NCBI RefSeq assembly: GCF_040954645.1
Contig: NC_092809.1
Location: 135,645,914 to 135,709,913 of the forward strand
Length of the DNA: 64,000 nt
Origin: Diabrotica undecimpunctata
Lineage: Eukaryota > Arthropoda > Insecta > Coleoptera > Chrysomelidae
Reading direction: 5' to 3'
In this document: positions 11,190-23,488 of the stretch, one piece after another
Numbering within the stretch: the stretch's first letter is position 1
Layout of the letters: the number at the start of each line of letters is the position of its first letter
Position numbers and translations under genes: made by a program
The notes under the pieces: generated by a model
Database searches by the model: none
What the model saw: the letters and a program-made list of their open reading frames with translations, nothing else
What the model was told of the DNA's origin: nothing

Positions 11190-11500
11190 CATCTTTGTCA
11201 ACCTGTTTGCATTCACTCCTGGATAAAGGCCTCCCCAGGAGTTTCCCGCTCTTCTCTGTTTTGTGATTTCGTGCCAGTTTCTCCCCGCTTTTGCTTTGAT
11301 GTCATCTAGCCACCGTTTTTGTGGTCTTCCTCTACTACGACTGTGCTCACGTGGTCTCCAACATATAATGTTTCTCGTCAATTTTTCTTTGTTTAGTCAG
11401 GCCACATAACCTACCCAGCTTCATTTCATTTGCGCAATTCTTTCAATTACATTTTCCACTTTAATCCTGTTTCGCACGTACTCATTTCGCACTGTCTAGT
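11190..11500 (-). pseudogene. RTE-like LINE C-terminal remnant
   Basis: Minus-strand frames read RNEYVRNRIKVENVIERIAQ and WRPREHSRSRGRPQKRWLDD, then IKAKAGRNWHEITKQRR. The RSRGRPxxRWxDDIK and AGRNW blocks are typical of the C-terminus of endonuclease/reverse transcriptases. A frameshift after KQRR and an in-frame stop upstream show decay. Confidence 0.8.
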
Positions 11501-12040
11501 TTGGTAATTATTAGAATCTGTTGGTAACTCTTTTGGTAAACAGTTTATACGGATGTGGTAACAGGCTTATTGTTCTGTAATTTTCGAGTTTGTATTTGCA
11601 ACATGGTGAGATGGATTTCTATTATTTTACAACAAACATAAACATAAAGACATAAAAAGGTTTAGCTTGGATTGAGAAATTATCGAGCCCACTTAGGAAC
11701 TATGTATATTCTCTAGCAACACCAAATAGCTTTGAATTTTTATATTTCGTTTCATGCAAAAAGGATTATTTATTATATCGGCTACTTTTCCAACCAATAA
11801 GCAAAGCTTTTCGGATTATGACGCGAACAATAAAAACTATTAACTGGAATTTCAAAAGCCATGAAAACCATTCCTACAGTGACTCTTGAGTTCCTGTTTG
11901 GGCTATCATATCTACATCTTGTGGTAGAGCACTAAATAATGATGGCCGCTTACCGGCCTAACTCTTCTAGGCGGTGGTTGGCGAGCAACCGGTCAGACTA
12001 TTCATTACGATATTTGGAGGCAGATCACCGATTATTGTCC
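11501..12040. other. Mostly unassigned; 11880-12040 may extend the next frame
   Basis: The part nearest 12040 is less AT-rich than its surroundings. On the minus strand it continues the next entry's frame with three stops. Confidence 0.3.
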
Positions 12041-12047
12041 TGTGCTT

Positions 12048-12344
12048 TTAATGGTGCAGGACAGCATGGTCCTTCAATTTAAGTTTACACTCTCCTTCTT
12101 GGCTTACTTCCCTAAACGAAATGAAAGCGCTAGTTACTAAGGACGTTAGGTCGCACTTGAGTCGAGATAGACTCTCGGTTTCTATGTATGTGTCTTTTAG
12201 CTTCAAAGTGGTTTTGGAATATATAAGAGCCCTATCTGCCTCTTCGTTAGCAAACAACGTCAACTTTAAGTATCCGCGCACTAAGGTGTATGGAAAGCAA
12301 ACATGACGATAACCTTTTAAGATAGAGCTCGTACACTTTGCCAT
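12048..12344 (-). CDS. Unrecognised 98-residue open frame
   Basis: The frame runs from MAKCTSSILKGYRHVCF to KLKLKDHAVLHH. Base composition is less AT-rich than the flanks, and the frame carries on past its stop for about 60 codons with protein-like content (DLPPNIVMNSLTG, SALPQDVDMIAQTGTQESL) broken by three stops. I cannot assign it to a family. It may be part of an old transposon or a degenerate exon. There is no promoter or splice evidence. Confidence 0.25.
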   Translation of the reverse strand: MAKCTSSILKGYRHVCFPYTLVRGYLKLTLFANEEADRALIYSKTTLKLKDTYIETESLSRLKCDLTSLVTSAFISFREVSQEGECKLKLKDHAVLHH

Positions 12345-12384
12345 TAAGACTCTTTACAATAACTTTTATTTCGAGTGCCCTTCA

Positions 12385-12690
12385 TTACTGGTCGGAGAAG
12401 TCTCTGTTGAAGGTCGGAGAACTAATTGGTATCCTAAAAACATCAGGACTCGATGGTAAGGATATAAGACAGACCTCAAACTTATATCTCCAACAAAAAG
12501 CAACAGTGCGATTAGAAAATGAACTGTCCGAGATCTTCACAGTCCAAAAAGAAGCCAGACAGAGTTGCATATTGTCACTGGCATTACTTAACATATACTC
12601 TGAAAACATCTTTAGACCTTGGACGAATCAGAAGATGGGATTGCTGTAAATGGCCAACTTATAAACAATATTAGATTTTACCTACTTTTA
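12385..12690 (+). pseudogene. RTE reverse transcriptase fragment
   Basis: The frame ELIGILKTSGLDGKDIRQTS, LYLQQKATVRLENELSEIF and QSCILSLALLNIYSENIF aligns by eye with RT fingers and palm of the 38279-41299 element (DKDIRIVANLYWGQTARAKI). After a one-base shift it reads GIAVNGQLINNIRF and is cut off just before the YADD box. Catalytic residues are lost. A small decayed fragment. Confidence 0.85.
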
Positions 12691-12841
12691 CTATTAACAG
12701 CAAAAGTATAAACATTCGCGTGCATATTTTGTCGCATTTGTTTTTATACTGTTAAAGTTATTTATTAAATAAAAAAAAACTAGTATAAAAAGTTGTATAA
12801 ATTTAAGTAAGTAATTGATTTATGTATATTAAAAAATAATT

Positions 12842-12844
<3 letters not shown>

Positions 12845-12905
<61 letters not shown>
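12845..12905. repeat. (TA)n microsatellite at a LINE 3' end
   Basis: About 30 TA units; it abuts the minus-strand LINE fragment that follows and may have grown from that element's tail. Confidence 0.95.
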
Positions 12906-12906
<1 letters not shown>

Positions 12907-13160
12907 GGGGTCTCTTCCAGTCTCTGCCACATTTCGCATTTCGCTATCTACCTCTTTCGTCTGCTCCATTCATCCTCATTTATGGCTCTATCTCTCACTA
13001 TTCCTCCGATTCCTTTCCATGGAATATAGTTTCCTGTTTTGACCATCGTATCTACGGTATTGTAAATCCTTCCTGTTCTTCTTCTTTCTTTATTTGAGAT
13101 GTGATCAAGTCTACATATCCTACACACTCTTTTTAGATAATCCATTTTTACCACTTCCAG
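12906..13160 (-). pseudogene. LINE reverse transcriptase C-terminal remnant
   Basis: The minus strand reads MDYLKRVCRICRLDHISNKE, RRRTGRIYNTVDTMVKTGN, then IVRDRAINEDEWSRRKR and a stop. This is the pattern RVCxxxRxDxxxNxxIRRRTG to RDRxINExxWxxRxRW of endonuclease/RT C-termini. The last residues lie next to the (TA)n tract, which would be the 3' end of the element. Confidence 0.75.
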
Positions 13161-13304
13161 TTTTTTTCTTTTTCATCTCATTTATCAACATTCAGATCAA
13201 AATTGGTTCTATAATTGACTTCTAAATTGTCATTGTCAGATTATATATTATACCTATTACGTGCAAGAAAATAAAACATTCACAATGTTTATCCATTTTT
13301 TATT

Positions 13305-13660
13305 GCATTCCTCACCTTCGCTGAACTGATATTCGAGTTCAGCAGCCTCAAAAATCCCTGAGAAACGAGTTTCGAATGATTTTGAATGAAATCTGTATAA
13401 AACTTTCAAAGACGAAGTATGTACTGTGCACTCTGGGCACCAGGTACATCGGAGACCTTCGCCAAGATGATCTTCGTGTTCAGCGATCTTGAAAACCCCC
13501 AAGAAACGGGTTTCAAATGATTTTGTATGAAATCTGCAGACAACCCTCAGAAACGAGGTAGGTACCGTCCGCCCTGGGCACCCGATACATCGGAGACCTT
13601 CGCCGACATGATATTCGTGTTCAGCGGCCCACAAAACCTCCGAATAGCAAAATTGAACAT
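13305..13660. repeat. 141-bp tandem repeat, about 2.4 units
   Basis: Landmarks recur at exact 141-bp steps: GTTCAGC at 13337, 13478 and 13619; AGAAACG at 13361 and 13502. The unit is a multiple of three, and the minus strand is open across it for 125 codons, giving repeats such as AEHEYHVGEGLRCIGCPG and AEHEDHLGEGLRCTWCPE. It is probably a small satellite rather than a gene. Confidence 0.85.
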
Positions 13661-14340
13661 ATTTTATTCAATATTTGCCGAGTTTCATTTTTTTGAATTT
13701 GCAACTCTAGAAAATTCATTTTCCAAATGCTATTTTTCATTCCTTCATGATCGCATAAGTTCATAAAATGGCACCAAACTGCATCTCAATCGGTCCTACT
13801 GCGCCGATTTTTAAAGGTCATGCCGATTTTTGTGCTTCGTTGCTTCAACTAAAAATCGACATGAGCAAATATAATTAAAAATGTACCACCAAAACAATTA
13901 AAGAGAAAAAAAATATAAAAGTCCTTAGACAAATAATGTCGCATGGTAGAAAAAACCTTTGCAGTATAACAAATACAGTCAATTTTAATTAACTTATGAA
14001 AAGGGAACGCTGTATCTGGGGCCCCAATTATTAAAGGTACTACTCAATTACCAAATCCTCCAATTATATTAGGCATTACTATAAAAAATTTTTTTAAAAA
14101 AGCATGAGCTGTTACGATCACATTATAGATTGGATTATTGCTGATTAGGAATCTTGGTCTTCCTAATTCTGCTCGAGCTAAATCGAACTAAAATTATTTA
14201 ATAAATCCCCACCATTTATAATATGTGTTGTTCATTAAATATAAGATAATATTAGATACGCATTAAGTGAAAATTAATACTTAACTAAAGCATTTTCCTT
14301 ATAACTTTCACACATTTGTTCTGGCTAATTGGCTTAGTTC
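13661..14340. other. Nothing recognised
   Basis: AT-rich, no supported feature. Confidence 0.5.
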
Positions 14341-14356
14341 CAGTGCCATAAAACAA

Positions 14357-14380
14357 AACACACACACACACACACACACC
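14357..14380. repeat. (AC)n microsatellite
   Basis: About 11 AC units. Confidence 0.95.
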
Positions 14381-14458
14381 CCACCATTTCAGTTCAAATT
14401 CCAAAAATAAACTGTAAAGTACCAATCTATTTATGATAAGTTAAACATAATCATCTAT

Positions 14459-15850
<1,392 letters not shown>

Positions 15851-15851
15851 G

Positions 15852-15852
<1 letters not shown>

Positions 15853-15933
<81 letters not shown>
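15853..15933. repeat. (TA)n microsatellite
   Basis: About 40 TA units; reading frames through it are artefacts (IYIYIY). Confidence 0.98.
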
Positions 15934-15936
<3 letters not shown>

Positions 15937-16730
15937 TAAAATGGCTGTGATTAAGCGATAAATTGTAAATTTATTTACGAATATTAATTCTTTTACCAAG
16001 TTTTATATTCAATTATGATTTTAAATTGCAAATTTAAAGGTAAATTCATTTTTAAGGCTTAGATATTTATTTATATTTAACTTTGAAGGTTAAAAGTTTA
16101 TTTAACTTAAATTCGTAAAGATTCTAAAAATCCTAGTACAAAAAAATAAACTTATTAAATTAAATGCAATAAAAAAATTATTCAATTTATTTTAAATGAT
16201 TTAATATAAATTTCATTTGTTTGTAAGTTTTATTGTAAAAAGCGTAATTCGTAATTAATCTTATGGAATAAAAATTATTTTTTACTAAATTATTAATTAC
16301 TAATCATTTTGGCCAAAATCCTAAAAAGGGGGTAATTTTCCTAGTGACTAAAAGTTTAAAATAAAAAATATTTAATTAATGTTTTTATTAGTATTTAATA
16401 AACAAATATTTGTTTTATATAAAAAGATTTTATATAATTAAATAAATTGAAAAGTAGCTGAAATAAATTATTTTATAATTTAATATATTTGCCATTATTC
16501 AAGCAATATGATTAATGGAGGAATAAGCTATTAATTTACGTAATCAAACTTATGATTTAATGACTTAAAAATAAGGAGTTATATTTATATATAATTACTG
16601 TCATTGGTACAATTTTTTGCCATGTTATTAAAATTATATTGTTTATTCAATTTAATCCGTCAGCAACTTTCGAAAATCAGACATGGAAAGGGGCCGCCCC
16701 CACTTTTGTTATTAGGGCTGAGTTTAAAAT

Positions 16731-16735
<5 letters not shown>
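15934..16735. other. Very AT-rich, nothing recognised
   Basis: No supported feature. Confidence 0.5.
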
Positions 16736-16825
<90 letters not shown>

Positions 16826-16834
16826 TATATATAT
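16736..16834. repeat. (TA)n microsatellite
   Basis: More than 40 TA units. Confidence 0.98.
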
Positions 16835-16839
16835 AATTT

Positions 16840-18096
16840 CAATTTCTTAGAATAAAATCTGAGGAATTTAAAGTTAAAATGATTAAGTCCAAGTTAAAAT
16901 GATAATGTCCAACTTTAATTGATATTATGAAAGTAGAAATAAATTATAATAAAATAAAGACAAAAGCTTGCTGCGAAAGGCCCTGCTCATCCTACCAGGA
17001 AATATCTAAAACTTTATAGTGGCCGTCTAATGTATGCTAAATTTCGAACCCTCCAACACGGAGGTAATTCGGATCTGCCTGCGGCTCATTTCCAATCATT
17101 ATATTTCAATGATTCCACAATCTCAGGTCCTTGAATTCCATTCTCATACTTTAACATCCCTATAAGCGAATAAAAGTTTTGAAATGCCATCGTCTCTTCA
17201 ACTTTACGACCGGCGCACCGTCCACGGAACACCCCTTTTTCTTGTCTGCTCCTATCGATCCTCCCCGTTCAGGAACCCTTTAAAAATTTAACCTAACTTT
17301 CCTTTTCTTTCTTTCTTTTGCATTCTACAGGAGGCAATAATTCTGTAACAATCTCTCCCTCTTCGCGTAAAAAATTAATGTTATTTGGCTACAAATTGTA
17401 GCTACGTGAAATTTAATAGGATGGGGGTCGTTTTTTCGGTGTCAAATGGCAATGTTGGTGTTTTATACATGTTGAATGAATGTTGATGTAGGATGACAAG
17501 TTGTGTCAATAAAAAATATAAAAAATGCATGGCACACTTCGAACAGAAACTGTATTTAAGAATAAACGTGACAAATATTTTCAGTGGTCCGCAAATTTTT
17601 TATGGTGTTTGAAAATTGTTTTCTGGTAGTATCTGGACTTTTGTGAAATATCCAGTAAAAAGATGAGGAAAAACAAAAATAAGTACAGGAAAAATGGCAT
17701 GAAGAAAGATATTAAGTTGGAAAGTATTTTTTGGCGGTTTCTTAACTTTTAGAAAATATGTCATTGGAAACACTTAATCTAGATTAATTGCAAAAAATAT
17801 GGTGTCATCTGTGTAAAATGTTATTGATAAGTCTTAGGTGTTTGCTGTCTACAGTGTGTCAATTTTAAAACTTACAATGGGCTATATCTCACGAACAAAA
17901 GCTTATATCGAAAAATGCTTGAAACCTTTTCTAGGATAGTAAGAAGAAACTAAAATGACATAAAGAAGAACTCACCTCTATCAACCGCCTAAGCCCCACC
18001 CACCACAACCAAAAAAGTTTAAATTGTAAACCCCTACTTGTAATACATCATTGAAAACACTATAAATAAGGCTATCCAATGGTATAAATAAAATTA
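16840..18096. other. Nothing recognised
   Basis: 16975-17290 is less AT-rich than its surroundings, but no frame or motif stands out. Confidence 0.45.
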
Positions 18097-18172
18097 TACA
18101 GGGTGAAGCACTAATTGTGAAACTTTGGCTTAAATGGAAAATTTAATGAGGTTTTTGTTGATTCTGTTGATG

Positions 18173-18208
18173 ACCCTGTATAATTATTGTTTAATAATTA
18201 TACAGGGT
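18173..18208. repeat. Perfect 16-bp inverted repeat inside the mariner 5' region
   Basis: ACCCTGTATAATTATT, a GTTT loop, then its exact complement. Each arm looks like a CCCTG-TA element end with flank. Confidence 0.9.
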
Positions 18209-18456
18209 TTAATATCAGCCGGCTTACTATGACTTTTTGTATTTGTTATGCTATCTCTTGGACTATTACTTTTAATAATAAGTGCCCGTCGGAATTTTTT
18301 TTGTTAAATAAAAACTTTTTTTGCAAAACAAGTTGAAAACGTCTGTTTTTTGGATTCTGTTAGATTCAATAATTTTTGTTTATTTGAGAATTTTAAATGT
18401 CATTAGTTTTCATCATTTGTACGATCGGTACTGTCGTTCAGCTGTAGTTGTCACGA

Positions 18457-19481
18457 TGGTTTACAGTATACGTGAACCAGAACCAGTGTTATTTACGAAC
18501 AGCTCAAATATATGAAAGGCATCCGGACAAAAATGTAAGTCACGTGTACGTCCGCGATTTAGTTCAAAAGTTTAAAAAAACGGGATCAGTGCAAAATAAA
18601 AAAAGGGTGCCCCAAAATGATTGAACGAAGCATCCCAAATTGAGGTCCTTAGAAATTTTGCAATAGAGCCTACTGCATCAACATGTCAAGTATCTGCAAT
18701 GACAAGACTTTTACATGAATCGGTTAGAAAGGTGTTGAAATTACATAAATTTCACCCGTACAAAACACAAATTCTTCAAGAACTAGACAATGATGATCCA
18801 GACCGACGAATTGAGTTTTGTGAACTCATGACTAAAAGAATTCGCGTTAAACCGAGAGTGTTAAAAAATATTTGTTTCACTGATGAATGTACTTTTATGC
18901 TGAATGGTAATGTAAATAAACAAAACTGTCGGTACTGGAGTGATGTGAACCCGCATCGATTCAGAGAAGGTCCCAATCAATATCCTGAAAAACTTAATGT
19001 TTGGGCAGGAATATTAGGCGTTGCTATAATTGGCCCCTTGTTCATACCAGGCAATTTAAGTGGCGACATTTATCTCGATATGCTGGAAAACACCATCAAA
19101 CCTTTAATTGTGCATGAATTAGAGGACCAAAAGGAGGATCAAGATTCGCTGCACTTCCAACAAGATGGAGCACCTCCTCACTATGCAGCTTCGGTTAGGC
19201 AATGGTTGGATACTAATTATCCGAACAAATGGATTGGAAGGAGAGGTCCTATTGAGTGGCCACCGAAGTCACCAGACTTACCACCACCAGACTTTTTTCT
19301 ATGGGGTTACCTCAAGTCAGTTGTTTATAAAAATCAACCTGCGTCACTTGGGGAATTGCGAGAAAGAATGATGCAAGCATGTCGCGCTATTGCTAGTACA
19401 ACATTTGCCAAAGTTCGTGCAAAATTCGAAAATAGGCTGTATTATTGTTTACAAAACAACGGAACCCACTTTGAACATTGA
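18457..19481 (+). pseudogene. DD41D mariner-like transposase, frameshifted
   Basis: The main frame (18621-19481, about 286 codons) holds the DDE catalytic core: FTDECTFMLNG with the first Asp, FQQDGAPPHYA with the second, and SPDLPPPDFFLWGYLKS with the third. Counting gives 41 residues between the second and third Asp, the DD41D spacing. It ends AKFENRLYYCLQNNGTHFEH. The N-terminal helix-turn-helix part (AQIYERHPDKNVSHVYVRDL, FKKTGSVQNKKR) lies just upstream in another frame, so a frameshift near 18615-18622 separates the DNA-binding and catalytic halves. A further defect near 18485 breaks the start region (MVYSIREPE). All three catalytic Asp residues survive. Confidence 0.9.
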
Positions 19482-19574
19482 CTTAAATGACATTTTTAAC
19501 AAATTTGTAGTTCAACAAAAACCTCATTAAATTTTCCATTTAGCCAAAGTTTCACAATTACTGCTTCACCCTGT

Positions 19575-19867
19575 ATAATTATTATTCTTATCCATTATCG
19601 AATTTTTGATGCCTAGGATGAGTTCTTGAATCGTAGTTCTGTCAAAACAAACTGAATCTGTATAGAAGCATCGTTTTTCTAAATTTTGTTATACCTGTCT
19701 TATATATAGCCCACAGATCATCCAAGTTTTGCTTTCTTGAACAATAGAATTTCTACCAAATAAAGCAAAAAGTTCCTAATTGGTCATAATTATTTTCTTT
19801 TGAATATGCTGTTTTTTCGGGCATTTTTTTGTTAGTCCTTGGAAAGATGTCTTGTAGCATAACTTCA
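19575..19867. other. Nothing recognised
   Basis: Short AT-rich spacer. Confidence 0.4.
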
Positions 19868-20335
19868 TCATCATCATCCAGCTCCATTTTCACTTCCATT
19901 GTTGGATATAGGCCTCCTCCAAACGTCTCCAGTTCTCTTTATCTCTAGCTGCTGCAATCCATCGGGTGGGTGGTCTGCCTCGACTTCGCTTGTCGGCTCT
20001 TGATCTCCACTCCAATAATCTCTTCGTCCATCTTTTGTCTTCCATTCTAGCAACATGTCCAGCCCACCTCCACTTTTGTTTATTGATTCGCAGTATAATA
20101 TCGTCTACGCCAGTTCGTCGGCGTATCTCCTCATTTCTCACGCGATCTTTCAAGTTCAGGCCCAGCATTGATCTCTCCATTCGCCTTTGTGTTACCCTCA
20201 GTTTTTCGGCAGTAGCTTTTGTTAAAGTTATGGTCTCTGCTCCGTAGGTCAAGACTGGTAAGATGCATTGGTTAAATGCCTTCCTTTTCAGGTGAATTAG
20301 GGTATTTGTTTTAATTCGCTAATCATTGCTAATAA
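19868..20335 (-). pseudogene. RTE-like LINE reverse transcriptase C-terminus
   Basis: The minus strand reads KAFNQCILPVLTYGAETITL, RRMERSMLGLNLKDRVRNEE, IRRRTGVDDIILRINKQKW, RWAGHVARMEDKRWTKRLLE, SRGRPPTRW and finally RLEEAYIQQWK. These are consecutive blocks of the thumb and C-terminal region of endonuclease/RT proteins. A small gap or frameshift lies between TRW and AAARDKENW. Only the last 140 or so codons are present, so this is a 5'-truncated copy. Confidence 0.88.
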
Positions 20336-20339
20336 TTTA

Positions 20340-21340
20340 GCATAACTTAATGTGTCACAAATCCTTCAACAGTTTAACAGGATTTTCACTTATCTGAACT
20401 CGCTTCGAACACTTGGCAAATCAATAATTATTATATTTTCAGCATGAATTTTTACATTTTTTCTTGATGCATCTTGAACCAGTTTGTACGTTTGTCCTTT
20501 CCCAGTTAATATAGATCCTAATCGCAATCAGTTTCAGAATAAGTTCTTTCATTGAATTTAACGTTATTTTGTTAAATATAATGTCCTTTCTCCTTTTTTA
20601 TTTACTTTCGATCATTCTTTTGACTTTCCTATAAATATTCTTCAGTTTATACTATTCTGGTTCTTATATTTAGCTATTTTAAGTAAATTTACTTATATTG
20701 CCCCTATATTGACATAAAGAACTTATATAATAGAACCAATTTCACCACATTCAATACCAATTAGTACAATTGAAACGCAATTGAATCCTTAAGGTGGCTC
20801 ACTCCTTTCTTATAGTTACATTATTCTCGTTATCGATTTTCTTTCAGAATAGCGTTGAAAATTTAATAACATTTCCATTATTTCCTTCGAATTGATACTG
20901 ACAAAAGGAAAAGTCAGACAATGACATCGTTTCGTTCCAGTTTAAATCACAATGTATATTAACTTTAAATATATAAATGGCGTTCGATTGTGTTTAAAAT
21001 AATTTCTTTGTTCGTACCATTTACCACTAAAATAAGTGTATTGGTTTTTGAGTTTATCGTTAATTTGTTTTAGTAAAGGGCTTTGATAATACTGGCTGCT
21101 AGAATTTGATTGCAGACATTGAGGGTGGGAATAAAGTATGGGTTCAAGTAACTATTTTTAAATCGAAAAAGATGATATTAACGAAACTATGCAGATATAG
21201 ACAAAGCGAATAGCTCAAGTTCGATCGGAAAAATAGAGATTTTTTTGCATAATCACTTCCATGAGTTACCCCAAAATAAGGTTCAAGAGCAGGCAAACAG
21301 TTGTTCAAATTTTTTTAAACAAATCGTTTAAAAAAACGTG
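20340..21340. other. Nothing recognised
   Basis: AT-rich, no supported feature. Confidence 0.5.
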
Positions 21341-21344
21341 AAAA

Positions 21345-21832
21345 TACTTTTAAACTAAAAAACCGCACAATAGTGATTTTCAAGGGCTCGAAAACACAAG
21401 TAAAAAATAATATTTTTGAAATCAAAAAGTACCTAAATTTAAGTCTAAGCCTTCTTCTATCAGCTTCTAATGGAAATTCTGAGCCTATTTTATTTTAAAA
21501 TATTGTTTTTTAATCGATATTGAAACGCATATGCCAGGGTGGGCGCTAATTTGTATAATGAGAATTTAAACCAACAAAAATGTGTGCCACAAATCTTGTA
21601 TCTCTCTCGCTAGACACGCCGCAATCCGAGCGCCCGTCCTGTCACAAGCGCTTTATGAACGATTAAAAAACCGCGTTTTAAAATGAAATGAGTCCAAAAT
21701 ATTTATCGGCAAATGATAGAACAAGGTTTGATCTTACATTTAGGTCCTTAATAAATTAAAAAATAATATTTTTTACTTGTTTTCGAGCCTTGAAAATCGT
21801 AATTTTGCGTTTTTTTCAGTTTTAAATTAATT
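21345..21832. repeat. Degenerate inverted repeat, arms about 115 bp
   Basis: The left arm (21345-21465) contains GATTTTCAAGGGCTCGAAAA, AAGTAAAAAATAAT and ACCTAAATTTAAG. The right arm (21714-21832) carries their reverse complements in mirror order (TTTCGAGCCTTGAAAATC, ATTTAGGTCC). About 250 bp separates them. Probably an old MITE or foldback element without coding capacity. Confidence 0.7.
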
Positions 21833-22280
21833 ATAACCCGAAAACGATTAAATTTACAGAAAAATCACAAAAGACCTATTTTGTTTATAATGATTCAAAA
21901 AATTAAAAAAAAATTGTTAAGGCCACAAAAATTTATTTTTACAATATATTTAAAAAAAAATTGTTTTTAAAAGTTGTTATCCTGGAAAAATTTTTCCGAC
22001 CGAACCCGAGCTGTTGGCCTTGTCTAACACGTGCAATTAGCAAAATGCGTGTGGATAATGAGATTTTAACCCAAAGTACCTTTAATTTTTTAAATTTAAT
22101 TGGTATACCCTGTATATTTTTGGAGATTTTGAAAATCTTTCTTTTAGAATCTTTTATTGCATACTAGGCTTAGTGGAAATATTGTGCAAAAAATCAAGAA
22201 ATTGAAACACTTTCTTTTGACATTTACTTAATACCTTAATATTGTTTTGAAGCTATTTCCTTGTGGTATTTTAATGTTTA
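21833..22280. other. Nothing recognised
   Basis: AT-rich sequence. Confidence 0.4.
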
Positions 22281-22287
22281 ATATATA

Positions 22288-22348
<61 letters not shown>
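22281..22348. repeat. (TA)n microsatellite
   Basis: About 33 TA units, adjoining the 3' end of the Penelope fragment. Confidence 0.97.
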
Positions 22349-22353
<5 letters not shown>

Positions 22354-23355
22354 AACTTTGAGACTCTTTGGGTAAACACAGTTAAAAGAATAGGCTAAGT
22401 GTACTCTTGTTCCTTTATTATTCCAAAATTTCGTCGATAGTCATCGACATCATCAGGGATGAGCTACAAATAGTTATACATGAATAATTGACAGTCTATT
22501 TAACTAAGTTACTTACGATTTGAGATTATCGCCGTAAAGAAAGCTGGTCAAAGTTATAAAAATTTTATAAAAAATTGTTTTTTCACAAAATACATGTATT
22601 GTAAATTTACAAAGACTGATACAAAGACAACGCACAATTTTTACTGTTAATTATTGGACAGAAAGTCCTCTCTAGAGAGTTTTACATCTTTTTTTATTTA
22701 ATTGTTAACCTGAACTTTATGTCATGTAAAGCCAACAATGTGGTTGATTTGCAGGTTTGAAAACTCTAACCTCTAAAATCTTCTTCTTTCCTTGATAGTC
22801 AAAGTAGAATGTAGATTTTAGTGGTCTTTGTCTTTATTAGGTATCTGAACCTGTATTTGATTAGAATCTCAAGTTGGAGCTATTTAAAAATTGAAATTGT
22901 TAGAGTGATTGATGAAGATCACTTTAACAAGAGTTTGATAATTAGATCTTGGTTAATTCCAAGACCTAGTTATTATGTAAAGGTTGAAGAGTAGTATCGG
23001 ATAATGTCGTATTTAACATTTTTTTTTTAAGAAAAGTTGATTATTGTAATTGAATGTTTAGTATGATTTTTTTTACTTATAAGAGTCTATTGTTAAACTA
23101 TGTGATAATATGGTAATGTAATAATCTTATTCTAAAAAGGAATCTGTCGAATTATTGAATTTCATATGTTGTTTGTCTACTGTTAAAAGAAAGGAGTAGA
23201 TTTCACTGAGGTGGTGGATGTCTGTTTTTTTATTTACGTTGTTGTCTGTTTGTGCCTAACAAGCCATTTCTAGGAAAAGACGTTTTTTATAATTGGTTTC
23301 CCTTTCTAGAACTTCTACTGACTCAAAGTCCATCTGGTGTCCTTCGTCATGATGT
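22349..23355 (-). mobile_element. Penelope-like element, 3' fragment
   Basis: The minus strand reads HHDEGHQMDFESVEVLERE and NYKKRLFLEMAC, then LSEIYSFLLTVDK. This is the C-terminal block (D-x-x-x-V-L-x-R-E-x-N-Y-x-K-R-L-x-x-E) that follows the GIY-YIG endonuclease in Penelope-like elements. About 700 bp of untranslated sequence follows, then GATGATGTCGATGACTATCG and CGAAATTTTGGAATAA at 22424-22465, a typical Penelope 3' end signature. There is one in-frame stop (EMAC-stop). Only the last part of the protein remains. Confidence 0.75.
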
Positions 23356-23357
23356 AA

Positions 23358-23478
23358 TCGTGTAGATTAAAAGAAATTCCCATGCCAAAAAATAACTTTG
23401 AGATAGAATTGAATATCATTAAGCAAACAAAAACTAGATAAGAAAGCCCTAAAATTAGTATTTCCATATTTATTTTTT
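23358..23478 (+). pseudogene. Penelope-like element fragment, opposite orientation
   Basis: The plus strand reads LKEIPMPKNNFEIELNIIKQ, nearly identical to the minus-strand product of the 60 kb Penelope element (LIEIPMSKNNFEIELNIIKQ), then TKTR, a stop and a weaker match. It lies directly against the minus-strand fragment ending at 23355, so two pieces of Penelope elements are joined head to head. Confidence 0.8.
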
Positions 23479-23488
23479 TGACTTCGTC

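Larger units (their letters stand above)
18099..19573 (+). mobile_element. Full-length Tc1/mariner-type transposon, DD41D group
   Basis: The element is bounded by TA on each side (18097-18098 and 19574-19575), the target duplication of the IS630/Tc1/mariner superfamily. The ends, starting CAGGGTGAAGCA at the left, are inverted over 62-63 bp with one substitution and one 1-bp gap. It encodes one transposase in the plus direction. At 18173-18208 a perfect 16-bp hairpin made of the same CCCTGTATAATTATT sequence that flanks the right end lies inside the 5' part, possibly a trace of a nested or aborted insertion. Both ends are intact, but the transposase is broken. Confidence 0.9.
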
